A stretch of 64,000 bases of DNA from an uncultured Parabacteroides sp. (GTDB lineage: Bacteria > Bacteroidota > Bacteroidia > Bacteroidales > Tannerellaceae). Numbering within the stretch: the first letter of the stretch is position 1; the number at the start of each line of letters is the position of its first letter. The notes beneath the pieces were generated by a model. The model was not told the DNA's origin. It was given only the letters and a program-made list of their open reading frames with translations, and searched no databases. Positions 6,855 through 14,383 of the stretch are shown here, in pieces. A program made the position numbers and the translations under genes. The stretch is taken from contig CAKUZF010000010.1 in assembly GCA_934718155.1 (NCBI GenBank), positions 1 to 64,000 of the forward strand, in the 5' to 3' direction.

Positions 6855-7713
6855 TTGTGTCCTTTTCCTTATCCCTATTCACCAAGTAGTTGTACTCAAA
6901 CACAAACGTATCTTCCGTTGTATCACCATATAGAAAACTCTCGAAACTGGGAGATGAAGACTGAAAGATTTGTCCATACAGCATGTTGATAGTGTTAATA
7001 TGCCAAACCATAGCATTGCTGTATCGTTGCTCTGTACGTTTGTCTTTCATAATGCGTGTTAGAATATGGCATACGGCCTCCAATAAGAACTCATAAAACG
7101 AACAATGCCCCTCTCTGTCTGACTCGAAGTAATCCGCACTCTTACAGTATAGCCTTACAAGCCGTTCAAGAAGATAGAAAGCGTTTCCTGCCGCCTCTTC
7201 ATTCTTGCCATCTTCATATTGTTTCATAAAGACTTCGAGCAATGGTGCAAGAGCCTTAGCAGCCTTCTTTCCTTCATTCCACATGCTCGGTTCTACCCAA
7301 GCCTTGTCTATTTCCCCTCGCATTGTTGGAGTGAACCCTATAAAACAGTAGTTCTTCCACGACTTCACCGTGCGCATGGCTGCAGGATACTTGTTTGGAT
7401 GATTACGCTTGATGTCTTGCAGCATATGCCCAAGTGTCTCCGCCAAACATTTGACATACATACACCGTTCTTCATCCGTTTCGCTGGTAGCATAGTCACT
7501 ACAGTCGGTGTACCATTCTTCATGAGGAAGGTCACTCTCCACCACATATTTACGGCTCTCAATAGCTTCTGACCAATAGGTCAGATAACGGATTAGCACG
7601 TCATGAGGCAATGCCTTCAGTTCATCTACTACTTTCTGAATTTTCTCGTCTACAACTATATAGTAACAATCATCTTCGGCATTGAAGACCAAATCGAATG
7701 AGTCTTTATACAT
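6850..7713 (-). CDS. Protein of unknown function fused to an IS66 remnant at its 3' end
   Basis: This is a 287-residue, probably soluble protein with an ATG start at 7711-7713. It is rich in Cys, Trp, Tyr and acidic residues (e.g. HEEWYTDCSDYATSETDEER) and looks mostly helical in its second half (AGNAFYLLERLVRLYCKSAD). I recognise no domain. The stop codon and last residues fall in DNA that matches tnpA of the neighbouring IS66 element, so the original C-terminus may be lost or newly made. Nothing in the neighbours gives a clear role. Confidence 0.55.
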   Translation of the reverse strand: MYKDSFDLVFNAEDDCYYIVVDEKIQKVVDELKALPHDVLIRYLTYWSEAIESRKYVVESDLPHEEWYTDCSDYATSETDEERCMYVKCLAETLGHMLQDIKRNHPNKYPAAMRTVKSWKNYCFIGFTPTMRGEIDKAWVEPSMWNEGKKAAKALAPLLEVFMKQYEDGKNEEAAGNAFYLLERLVRLYCKSADYFESDREGHCSFYEFLLEAVCHILTRIMKDKRTEQRYSNAMVWHINTINMLYGQIFQSSSPSFESFLYGDTTEDTFVFEYNYLVNRDKEKDTK

Positions 7714-7784
7714 AGTTGCAGCTTTTATATTGTAAGCATTCGGTAGAATATCACCTATACAGCGTCCCCACTATATTTCTTGTG

Positions 7785-8132
7785 TTACTCTCTTGTTTTT
7801 AAAGAGTTTCGAAGAATGGCAATCTGGCGGTTTTGCTCAGCCAATTCCTCTTCCATCGCCATTCTTTCTTGACGAAGCTTCTCTGTTTCAACCTTTATTT
7901 TCGAGGTTTCTTTTCGGATGGCCTCAGCCTCGGCTTTCAATGAAGAAATGGAAGCTCTGAGAGATGCCTCCTTGAGACTCATTTCCTCCGCCAAAGCCTG
8001 ATGGAAATCAGACAGTGACGCATGCTTCTTCGAGAATAAACGCTCCACCTGATTTTCATCAAGACACTTTAGGGCCTTCTCTACTTTCTGCCAAGAGACA
8101 AGAAACTCCGGGTCGTCAATTGTCATTGTCAT
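7785..8132 (-). CDS. Small coiled-coil protein of unknown function
   Basis: From the ATG at 8130-8132 (MTMTIDDPEFLVSW) the product has 115 residues; a longer frame exists but its extra N-terminus is Cys-rich and overlaps the upstream gene. Residues about 45-105 form one long charged coiled coil (AEAEAIRKETSKIKVETEKL, then RQERMAMEEELAEQNRQIA). The gene begins 11 nt after the stop of the 138-residue gene, so they are likely one unit. No family is recognised. Confidence 0.55.
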   Translation of the reverse strand: MTMTIDDPEFLVSWQKVEKALKCLDENQVERLFSKKHASLSDFHQALAEEMSLKEASLRASISSLKAEAEAIRKETSKIKVETEKLRQERMAMEEELAEQNRQIAILRNSLKTRE

Positions 8133-8143
8133 AAATAAACATT

Positions 8144-8560
8144 TTAGATTGCACGGCGTTGAACATGAGCAAGATTCTTTAAGGCATTGCCAGCATCCGA
8201 CAAAAGAGCGGTCCATTCGGTGTCTTTTGGAGCCTTTATACGGTAGTTCTTTATGTCGTTGTTCAATTCATAAAGGGCTACATAGTTCATTCTTAGTTTT
8301 TCAGCCTCATCTGAAACGCCACATTCTGAAGGCATTTTCTTGCATGACATATAAAGTGTCTTGAGGGTTGTCAACATAGAGTCGAATTGTCTTTCAAACA
8401 CTTTGTATTCATGTTCAGTAACATCATTACATTGCGAATATAAATACTCATAAAAAGTATCAAGGTCACGGTTTAAACGACGCAATTGACTAACACTATA
8501 TTCTTCTGGAACCATTGCCTCCAGGCTGTGTCTGAATGTACGATATATTCTCGTGATCAC
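8144..8560 (-). CDS. Small helical protein of unknown function
   Basis: The frame gives 138 residues from a GTG at 8560 or 123 from the ATG at 8515 (MVPEEYSVSQL); the second is perhaps the true start. The sequence is helical and charged, with no membrane segment or known motif (VSQLRRLNRDLDTFYEYLYS ... NNDIKNYRIKAPKDTEW). It pairs with the coiled-coil gene 11 nt downstream. It lies downstream of the upxY gene but does not resemble UpxZ or any sugar enzyme that I know. Confidence 0.5.
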   Translation of the reverse strand: MITRIYRTFRHSLEAMVPEEYSVSQLRRLNRDLDTFYEYLYSQCNDVTEHEYKVFERQFDSMLTTLKTLYMSCKKMPSECGVSDEAEKLRMNYVALYELNNDIKNYRIKAPKDTEWTALLSDAGNALKNLAHVQRRAI

Positions 8561-8866
8561 GTTCTTTTACGACGGAATTTAATTAAAATCAGCAATGCGA
8601 GAAGCGAGATACGCAATGTTTATTGTTGAGTGTCGTATGCGTTGGCGGATGAAGCCGACTTCATAGCCCTACGAAGTCAACTTACTTTGCCAACGAAGAC
8701 GACTTCGTTGGGCGATGAAGTCAACTCCATTTTTGGGTGGATGTTTATACGTTTTTCAGACTCTTGTTGCGCATGGTGTAATGATCGCCTACTACGTAGT
8801 CGCTCTGGTCGAGTTCGGGGGTAGACACCAAATGATCTGTTCACTTGGGAAGCCGCTTTCGGCGGA
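8561..8866. other. Gene-free stretch holding a 22-bp-period repeat array
   Basis: No convincing gene is seen; the short frames here have no family resemblance. The main content is the repeat array at 8651-8738. A hairpin with arms CCAACGAAG/CTTCGTTGG sits at 8690-8711. Confidence 0.5.
8651..8738. repeat. Four degenerate 22-bp direct repeats
   Basis: The motif GAAGNCRACTY starts at 8651, 8673, 8695 and 8717, exactly 22 bp apart each time. The rest of each unit varies. The same motif occurs as an inverted pair in the upxY leader at 9508-9531. Confidence 0.7.
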
Positions 8867-9424
8867 TTAATCCTTGGTTTCGGGAATGACTTGGATGTAG
8901 GCTGGCTCCACCTCGATAGCGGCGGAAAGGAAGCCGGGAAGATCGACAATGAGGCGCTTTCGCTTGGAACCTCGCTTGCTCAGAAGCCTACCCTCTAAAC
9001 CGTCGAGGGGGCCTCCGATGATGCGGATCCATTTGCCATAAAGGGTGGACGACACCGCATCCGGAGTGAAAAACTCCACCTTCTCGGCCTTATGCACCGC
9101 CTCGATGAATCGATTCATGTCGGCCTCGCGCACGGTCATGGGAGTGTTGGGTTGGCCTCCTTTCACGTAGCGATACTGCAAGGTGCTGATCTCGCTGATG
9201 ATTGGGTCGAGCACTTGTCGGCTCGCATAGACGAAGAGAAGGTCGGGGATGCAGGGCACCTCTTGCAGCGTAGGTTTCCCGAATCGGAGATAAATGCGCT
9301 TTTGCAAAGGGGTGAACAGCTTATCGCGGAGGTGAAATTTCTCTTGCTGGAGGAGTTTATAGGCGGAATTCTTGGCGTTCGGACGCTTTAAGTCGCGTAA
9401 AACAAACCAGTGTTCGGCGTTCAT
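8867..9424 (-). CDS. upxY: UpxY-family transcription antiterminator (NusG-like)
   Basis: From the ATG at 9422-9424 the protein has 185 residues; the frame stays open upstream to a TTG at 9484 (20 more residues), but no good ribosome site supports that. HWFVLRDLKRPNAKNSAYKL (about 5-24) is the NusG N-terminal start. IRIIGGPLDGLEGRLLSKRG (near 135-155) is the KOW motif. In Bacteroidetes, UpxY proteins are NusG paralogues coded by the first gene of each capsule operon and prevent early termination in their own leader. Here only small unknown genes, IS66 debris and one epimerase follow, so the operon looks ruined. A closely related second gene is at 38972-39538. Confidence 0.8.
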   Translation of the reverse strand: MNAEHWFVLRDLKRPNAKNSAYKLLQQEKFHLRDKLFTPLQKRIYLRFGKPTLQEVPCIPDLLFVYASRQVLDPIISEISTLQYRYVKGGQPNTPMTVREADMNRFIEAVHKAEKVEFFTPDAVSSTLYGKWIRIIGGPLDGLEGRLLSKRGSKRKRLIVDLPGFLSAAIEVEPAYIQVIPETKD

Positions 9425-9507
9425 GACTTTCGGTTTTGGCAAAACCTCTAATTCCTGCTTATTTATCTTTTCGTTGATAGACAAGCAGTTACTATGCAGT
9501 TTATGTA

Positions 9508-9531
9508 AAGTTGGACTTCTGAAGCCAACTT
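9508..9531 (-). promoter_or_regulatory. Inverted repeat in the upxY leader
   Basis: AAGTTGG and CCAACTT frame an inner CTTC/GAAG pair. The hairpin lies between the promoter box at 9561-9568 and the gene, where UpxY proteins usually act on their own leader RNA. That role here is inferred. Confidence 0.45.
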
Positions 9532-9560
9532 TTGGTTAGCTGTCGTTTCCATATCTGCCA

Positions 9561-9568
9561 CAAATATA
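9561..9568 (-). promoter_or_regulatory. Promoter -7 box for upxY
   Basis: TATATTTG on the minus strand fits the Bacteroidetes TAnnTTTG box. It would give a leader of about 130 nt before the ATG at 9424. No clear -33 element is seen. Confidence 0.5.
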
Positions 9569-9650
9569 GTGTTTTTTTAACATAATCGCTCCCTTCTCGC
9601 TTTAATTTTATTTCCATAAGATACGTTTTTCTATTTGCAGCTTTTCTTTG

Positions 9651-9658
9651 TATCTTTG
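9651..9658 (+). promoter_or_regulatory. Promoter -7 box for the M28 peptidase transcript
   Basis: TATCTTTG matches TAnnTTTG; the start site would be near 9665, about 70 nt before the gene at 9736. Confidence 0.55.
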
Positions 9659-9735
9659 CGGTCGAAAATCAGAGCAGCCTCCTTGAATAGGGAGATGCTA
9701 CGATTATATAAGGTATTATTAAGAGAGAAGAGACT

Positions 9736-11826
9736 ATGAAACACGTAAGACAGATATGGGTAGCGGGCTTGGCTCTTTTGGCCACTACGGCAACCGCGCA
9801 GATCTACACCACTCCTTTCAGCCACAGCTTGCTGCAAGAGCGTTATTATGACCAGTTAGTTGGCGAATCATCGGGCGACAGGGCCTTTCATTATATTATG
9901 GACATCGCCCCCTACGAGCGCGACCGGCAGCACACGGAATATCAGACGCATTTCATGGAATCGAACTACGTGGTGGACAAGCTGAAGAGCTTCGGCATCG
10001 ACAACGCGACCATCGAGGAGCTGGGAAAGACCAAGACCTGGGATGGCGTCAGCGCCTCTTTGTGGGAGGTGGAGCCGAAACAGGTGAAGATTGCCGATTA
10101 TGCCGACTTGGCCGCTATCCTGGGTCAAGGGAGCCGCAATGCCGACGTGACGGCCCAATTGGCTTGGATAGGCCATGGGGAGGCACACGAGATTGCTGCC
10201 GTCGACCTGAAAGGGAAGATCGCGGTGACGGAGGCTCCGGCCGCTCGGGTGCACGACAAGGCGGTTGCGGCGGGAGCCCTTGGCGTGATTAGCTTCTACT
10301 CGCCCCGCCCTTTGATCGATCCGATTCAGATTCCGAACGCAGGCATCCGCAGCCAGCAACCCACCTTCTGCTTCAACCTGACTCCACGGGATGGATATGC
10401 CCTGCGGGATAGACTACTGAAGGGCGAAGAAATTACGGTGCATGCCAAGGTGGAGGCTACCAACGAGGATACCGACATCGAGGTGCCAACCTGTGTGCTT
10501 CAGGGAACGGACCCGAATGCGGAGGAGGTGATCTTCACCGCTCACCTGTTTGAGGGCTACGTGAAGTTGGGAGCCAACGATAACATTTCGGGCTCAGCGG
10601 CCTTGATGGAGGTGGCCCGCACCCTGAATGAGTTGTTCGACAGCGGCCGTCTGCCCCGCCCGAAGCGTAGCTTGCGCTTCATCTGGATTCCGGAGTTCTC
10701 CGGCTCTATCCCCTGGGCTAAGCAACACAAAGACATCCTGGACCGCACGCTCTGCGGCATCAACCTCGACATGGTGGGCCTCTGGCTGAGCAAGAGCGGC
10801 TCTTACTACTGCATGCATCGCACGACGATGGGCAATCCGCACTACCTGAACGACGTGGCGGAATCGTTCTACCACTATATGGGGGCTACCAACAAGGGAT
10901 TTGTGGCGACAGGCGTAGGACGCCCCGATGCCACGAAGCCGGTCTATAGCCTGACGGGGTCGCACGATCCGTTCTACTATTCGATCAATGCCCACTATGG
11001 CTATTCCGACCATGAGGTGATGAACGACTGGGGCGTGCAGGTGCCGGCAGTGATCATGATCACCTGGCCCGACAACTATTATCACACCTCGGGCGACCGT
11101 CCTTCTATCTGCGACCCAACGCAGCTGCACCGTGCGATCGTATTGGCTGCCGCAACAGCCTATACCATTGCCTCGGCCGACGAGAAGGGAGCTTCGGCCA
11201 TTGCCAACGAGGTTTCGACGGGTGCTTCCAAGCGCATGGCCCTGAAGGCCGCTGAAGACTTGTCCCAACTGTCGCTCGCCACTGCCGACAACCTGGCCGC
11301 TGTCTATAAGCGGGCGAAATTCAACCAGGATGCGCTCTTGCTGAACGAGCAGGCCACCTTGGAGAGCGTCATTGAGCTGGCTCCCAACCATCCGGCCTTG
11401 AAGGAGCAGATCGCTACCTTGCAAGGGCTACTGAAGGAGAAGGGGCTGAGCAACCAGAAGGAGATTGACGCGGCCATGAAGGCGCAAGCCGCCCTGCTGG
11501 GTGTCGCCCCGGTAAAGCGGATTGAGCTGACAGCCGAGGAGAAAGCCGCCGCCAAGATGTTTCCCCGCACGACGGCGAAGGTGAAACAGACAGGCTACGG
11601 CGTGTTGCAGACCGTGACGAAGGAACTCTTAGAGAAACATCAGTTGATTGAGAACGGCCGCTCGGTGATGGCCCATGCTGGCGACATCGCCAAGCTAACC
11701 TGTACGGGCAAGAACAGCGTGTTAGACATCAAGAAGATGCAGGATGCGCAATTTCCCGACGCAGACAGCTTGACGAACATCATCCGTTACATAGACGTGT
11801 TGAAAGAGGCGGGATTGGTGGAATGA
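9736..11826 (+). CDS. Secreted M28-family zinc metallopeptidase with PA domain
   Basis: The 696-residue protein has a signal peptide (residues 1-21, ending TATAQ), so it acts in the periplasm or outside. Residues about 110-255 form a PA-like insert (IAAVDLKGKIAVTEAPAARV, then AGALGVI). The M28 metal site begins with H270 (FTAHLFEG) and D282 (GANDNISGSAA), followed by E320 (WIPEFSGS), an Asp in NLDMVG and a late His (YHTSGDRPS). M28 enzymes are aminopeptidases or carboxypeptidases. The C-terminal 200 residues are helical and alanine-rich. The stop overlaps the start of the LysE-type exporter by 4 nt, so both are translated from one mRNA, perhaps linking peptide breakdown with amino-acid export. 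Confidence 0.85.
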   Translation: MKHVRQIWVAGLALLATTATAQIYTTPFSHSLLQERYYDQLVGESSGDRAFHYIMDIAPYERDRQHTEYQTHFMESNYVVDKLKSFGIDNATIEELGKTKTWDGVSASLWEVEPKQVKIADYADLAAILGQGSRNADVTAQLAWIGHGEAHEIAAVDLKGKIAVTEAPAARVHDKAVAAGALGVISFYSPRPLIDPIQIPNAGIRSQQPTFCFNLTPRDGYALRDRLLKGEEITVHAKVEATNEDTDIEVPTCVLQGTDPNAEEVIFTAHLFEGYVKLGANDNISGSAALMEVARTLNELFDSGRLPRPKRSLRFIWIPEFSGSIPWAKQHKDILDRTLCGINLDMVGLWLSKSGSYYCMHRTTMGNPHYLNDVAESFYHYMGATNKGFVATGVGRPDATKPVYSLTGSHDPFYYSINAHYGYSDHEVMNDWGVQVPAVIMITWPDNYYHTSGDRPSICDPTQLHRAIVLAAATAYTIASADEKGASAIANEVSTGASKRMALKAAEDLSQLSLATADNLAAVYKRAKFNQDALLLNEQATLESVIELAPNHPALKEQIATLQGLLKEKGLSNQKEIDAAMKAQAALLGVAPVKRIELTAEEKAAAKMFPRTTAKVKQTGYGVLQTVTKELLEKHQLIENGRSVMAHAGDIAKLTCTGKNSVLDIKKMQDAQFPDADSLTNIIRYIDVLKEAGLVE

Positions 11827-12410
11827 TGATGAACGAACTGATTCCAACTCTGCTGCTGCAGATCATACTGGTAGGCTTCACCCCGGGCCCGGCCAATATC
11901 TATGCGTTGTCGATGTCGCTCCGACATGGGCGACGCAAGGCCTTCGTCATGTGGCTGGGGATGCTGACGGGCTTCGTCGTCGCCGCCGCGATCATGGCTT
12001 ACCTGACTCACCTGTTGGGGATGGCCTTTGGCGAATACGTGGCCTACCTGAAGATACTGGGCGCAGCCTACATCGCCTACCTGGCCTATGGCATCTGGCG
12101 CGACACGGGAAACACGACGACCAAGAACCGAGATTGCAATTTTCTGAGCGGCATGTTCGTGCAGCTGACCAACGCGAAGATGCTGCTCTTCGACTTGACC
12201 ATCTACAGCACCTTCGTACTGCCCTACTCGGAGAAGCTGGAGGATCTGTTTTGGATGATTCCCTGGCTGCTGATCGCCGGTCCCTGCGCTAACCTGACGT
12301 GGCTGATGGCGGGCGACTTCCTGCGGCACTTCTTCGTGCGCTATGGGAAGAAGGTAGACTTCTACTTAGCAGCCGCCCTGCTGTTTTGCGCCATCTATCT
12401 ACTGTTTTAA
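11823..12410 (+). CDS. LysE/RhtB-family amino-acid exporter
   Basis: The 195-residue protein has five to six membrane segments and the family signature GFTPGPANIYALSMS near residue 18. YLKILGAAYIAYLAYGIW and the later FVQLTNAKMLLFDLTIY block are typical. LysE/RhtB proteins export amino acids across the inner membrane; the substrate cannot be read from sequence. The ATG overlaps the TGA of the peptidase gene (ATGA). Alternative starts lie 3 and 6 nt downstream. The LytTR gene follows after 20 nt. Confidence 0.85.
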   Translation: MMMNELIPTLLLQIILVGFTPGPANIYALSMSLRHGRRKAFVMWLGMLTGFVVAAAIMAYLTHLLGMAFGEYVAYLKILGAAYIAYLAYGIWRDTGNTTTKNRDCNFLSGMFVQLTNAKMLLFDLTIYSTFVLPYSEKLEDLFWMIPWLLIAGPCANLTWLMAGDFLRHFFVRYGKKVDFYLAAALLFCAIYLLF

Positions 12411-12430
12411 TCATCGAAACGCATTTATTT

Positions 12431-12820
12431 ATGGACAAATATCTAATCATTAAAACCAGAGACGAACTACTGCGTATCCGCATCGGGCAGATTCTCTACT
12501 TCGAGGCGGATCGAAACTATACCAAGCTATTGCTGTCGAGCGGCATCCAGTTCACCTTTGCCATCAACATCGGCAAGATTGAGGAGATCCTGAGCAAGCA
12601 GGTGAAGGGGTGCGACAAGATCTTGATGCGTGTAGGCAAGAGCCACATTATTAATAAGGAGCACATCCTGCAAATCAACCTGCCCAAGCAACGGCTGCTG
12701 TTGCTGACCGAGGAGAGCAAGCCCAAGGAACTGATCATCTCGAAGGATCCGCTGAAGATCCTGAAAGACACCTTGGAGAAAGAGATGGAGGCGCTGATCG
12801 AAAACAAGGAGGAGGAGTGA
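12431..12820 (+). CDS. LytTR-type DNA-binding protein (no receiver domain)
   Basis: Residues 1-129 contain essentially one LytTR domain: IGQILYFEADRNYTKLLLSS (about 17-36), then FAINIGKIEEIL and the motif LMRVGKSHIINKEHILQI, with the usual DNA-binding loop near SHIINKEHI. Most LytTR regulators carry a receiver or sensor domain; this one has none, so its activity may be set by partners. A longer frame starting at 12299 overlaps the lysE gene and is not credible. The FHA gene starts one base after its stop, implying coupled translation. It is a likely transcriptional output of the signalling cluster. Confidence 0.8.
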   Translation: MDKYLIIKTRDELLRIRIGQILYFEADRNYTKLLLSSGIQFTFAINIGKIEEILSKQVKGCDKILMRVGKSHIINKEHILQINLPKQRLLLLTEESKPKELIISKDPLKILKDTLEKEMEALIENKEEE

Positions 12821-12821
12821 G

Positions 12822-13478
12822 ATGATCATCACCATTGGCAAAGCAAACGACAACGACTATGTGGTAGACGACCCGCAGGTGAGTCGCCATCACGCTCGGC
12901 TGCTCTCTGAGCCTGACGGCACCTGGCTGCTGGAGGATCTCGAATCGACCAATGGCACCTTCGTGAACGAGGCACAGATTGCCCGTAAGCGGGTGTCGAG
13001 AGCCGACCAGATTCGGCTGGGCACACAATGCGTGGTTGCCCTGGCCGACCTACTGAAGGCAGGCAACGACTATAGCGAGGAGTTCGCCAAGCTGAAGGGG
13101 GTGTATGATCGCTACGTAGCCGAGAAGGTGCGCATCCAATCGACCAACCAGTTCAAGACTCGCCTGCTGCAATCGTTGCCCTTCGCCCTGCCGGGCATCA
13201 TTGGTGTGATTGTGAGTTACTTCGGGAAAGGGAGTCCTACGCTGCTTGGCGTGAGTCTCCTGATCACCATCGTGGCTCCCACAATCGGCATCTATTTAGG
13301 TGCGAAGCAGGCGGCCAAGATCCCGATGCAGCTACAGGCATTGGCCAACCAATTTAAGATCGATTATGTCTGCCCCAAGTGTGGCACCTTCTTAGGCGAG
13401 ATCCCTTGGGAATCGCTGCGCAACCGCAAGCAATGCCCCGTGGCAAGCTGCCGGGCGAAATGGACCGAAGCGGAGTAG
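12822..13478 (+). CDS. Membrane FHA-domain protein with zinc ribbon
   Basis: The 218-residue protein begins with an FHA domain (residues 1-75): ITIGKAND, then VSRHHARLL and LESTNGTFVN, which hold the phosphothreonine-binding Ser-Arg-x-His and Asn-Gly residues. Two hydrophobic segments follow at about 124-140 and 142-162 (LPGIIGVIVSYFG, LLGVSLLITIVAPTIGIYLG). The C-terminus has a four-Cys zinc ribbon (CPKC ... CPVASC). FHA domains read phosphothreonine, so this is a likely partner of the kinase at 15234. It follows the LytTR gene with almost no gap. Confidence 0.85.
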   Translation: MIITIGKANDNDYVVDDPQVSRHHARLLSEPDGTWLLEDLESTNGTFVNEAQIARKRVSRADQIRLGTQCVVALADLLKAGNDYSEEFAKLKGVYDRYVAEKVRIQSTNQFKTRLLQSLPFALPGIIGVIVSYFGKGSPTLLGVSLLITIVAPTIGIYLGAKQAAKIPMQLQALANQFKIDYVCPKCGTFLGEIPWESLRNRKQCPVASCRAKWTEAE

Positions 13479-13578
13479 GCAAGCTGGCTTTGGTCATTAA
13501 AAGTGCGCCCTTCGTACAGGAAACACAATCGTTGGATTGCCCGCCCCTTTTCAGAGAGGCTAAATCGAGGGCTTTTAC

Positions 13579-13586
13579 TACTTTTG
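13579..13586 (+). promoter_or_regulatory. Possible -7 box before the acidic-protein gene
   Basis: TACTTTTG fits TAnnTTTG, 39 bp before the ATG at 13626, in a 147-bp gap. It suggests a second transcript within the cluster. No matching -33 element is clear. Confidence 0.4.
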
Positions 13587-13625
13587 TTGCGACAAGTTTA
13601 GTATTTACACATTAAGGCAAAGAGT

Positions 13626-13856
13626 ATGCAAGAAGAAGAGTACACATTTGTGACCTTAGACAGCACTGACGCCATGCCCGCTGATGCCGTGCTTGTCGAC
13701 GTGGATAATGGAGAGATGGAACTTAGCGATGCCATCTGGGTGGACGACACCGACTTTATCACATTGGCCGACGACACGGAGATGCTTTCTGACGTAGATA
13801 CGTTAGACATGACGGATACGGACATGTTTGACGCCGACATTACATTCCTTGTATGA
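13626..13856 (+). CDS. 76-residue highly acidic protein, possible phospho-substrate
   Basis: About a third of the residues are Asp or Glu, with no Lys, Arg or His. Thr residues are spaced among acidic ones (VDDTDFITLADDTEMLSDV, then DTLDMTDTDMFDADITF). Two Thr have Asp at +3 (TLAD, TDTD), a spacing some FHA domains prefer. The stop overlaps the start of the next FHA gene by 4 nt (ATGA), so the two are translationally coupled. No family is recognised. A role as kinase substrate and FHA ligand is inference from composition and place. Confidence 0.65.
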   Translation: MQEEEYTFVTLDSTDAMPADAVLVDVDNGEMELSDAIWVDDTDFITLADDTEMLSDVDTLDMTDTDMFDADITFLV

Positions 13857-14368
13857 TAGCGATCAAATGTCCACATTGCCAAGTCGGATTGAAGGTGGAC
13901 GAGGGGAAAATACCCCTCGGTCTTACCTCATTCAAGTGCCCGAAATGCAAGGGCTCCATTCCCACCTCGCTGCTGCACGCGTCAGCGGATGAACCCCAAT
14001 CCGAACCAGAGACCACCTTGGTGCATCCCATCCGCAACGGAATAGGCCGCCTGACGGTCGTGGCCGACGAGCAGACCCCGGAGCAGCTGTTCCCCCTGCA
14101 CGAGGGAAGAATGATTATCGGGCGAAAATCAAACGCCGCCAAGGCCGACATCCTCATACAGACCGCCGACCGCACGATGAGCCGCGCCCATGCCGTGATC
14201 GAGGTGAAGCCCGACGGGAAAGGGGGTTATAAACATTACCTTTCTGACAATAACAGCAAAAACCATACGTTATATAATCAAAATTACCTGGAAGACGGTG
14301 AGGTGGTCGTGCTTCAAGACAACGACGAGCTGGTCTTAGGACACACCGTGATCCGGTATAACGATTAA
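13853..14368 (+). CDS. Zinc-ribbon FHA-domain protein
   Basis: The 171-residue soluble protein starts with a zinc ribbon (CPHC ... CPKC, residues 6-32, MJ0042-like: IKCPHCQVGLKVDEGKIP). After an acidic linker comes an FHA domain (about 75-170) with IIGRKSN, the recognition Ser-Arg-x-His as MSRAHAVIEV, and NNSKNHTLYN where the Asn residues usually sit. The domain binds phosphothreonine peptides in studied homologues. It begins within the stop of the acidic gene and is followed after 15 nt, with a strong AAGGTGGAG ribosome site, by the PP2C phosphatase. Confidence 0.85.
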   Translation: MIAIKCPHCQVGLKVDEGKIPLGLTSFKCPKCKGSIPTSLLHASADEPQSEPETTLVHPIRNGIGRLTVVADEQTPEQLFPLHEGRMIIGRKSNAAKADILIQTADRTMSRAHAVIEVKPDGKGGYKHYLSDNNSKNHTLYNQNYLEDGEVVVLQDNDELVLGHTVIRYND

Positions 14369-14383
14369 AAGAAAGGTGGAGTC

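Noticed and set aside
7732..7741. GTAAGCATTC as another IS66 end
   Set aside because: Beyond the first 8 bases it does not resemble the other ends, and no matching opposite end follows.
8630..8949. Short open frames on both strands in the array A region
   Set aside because: They have no family resemblance or ribosome site, and the sequence is repeat DNA with a 22-bp period, which is not a multiple of three.
12299..12430. Upstream extension of the LytTR gene
   Set aside because: The extension lies within the lysE coding region in another frame; the LytTR domain starts at the ATG at 12431.
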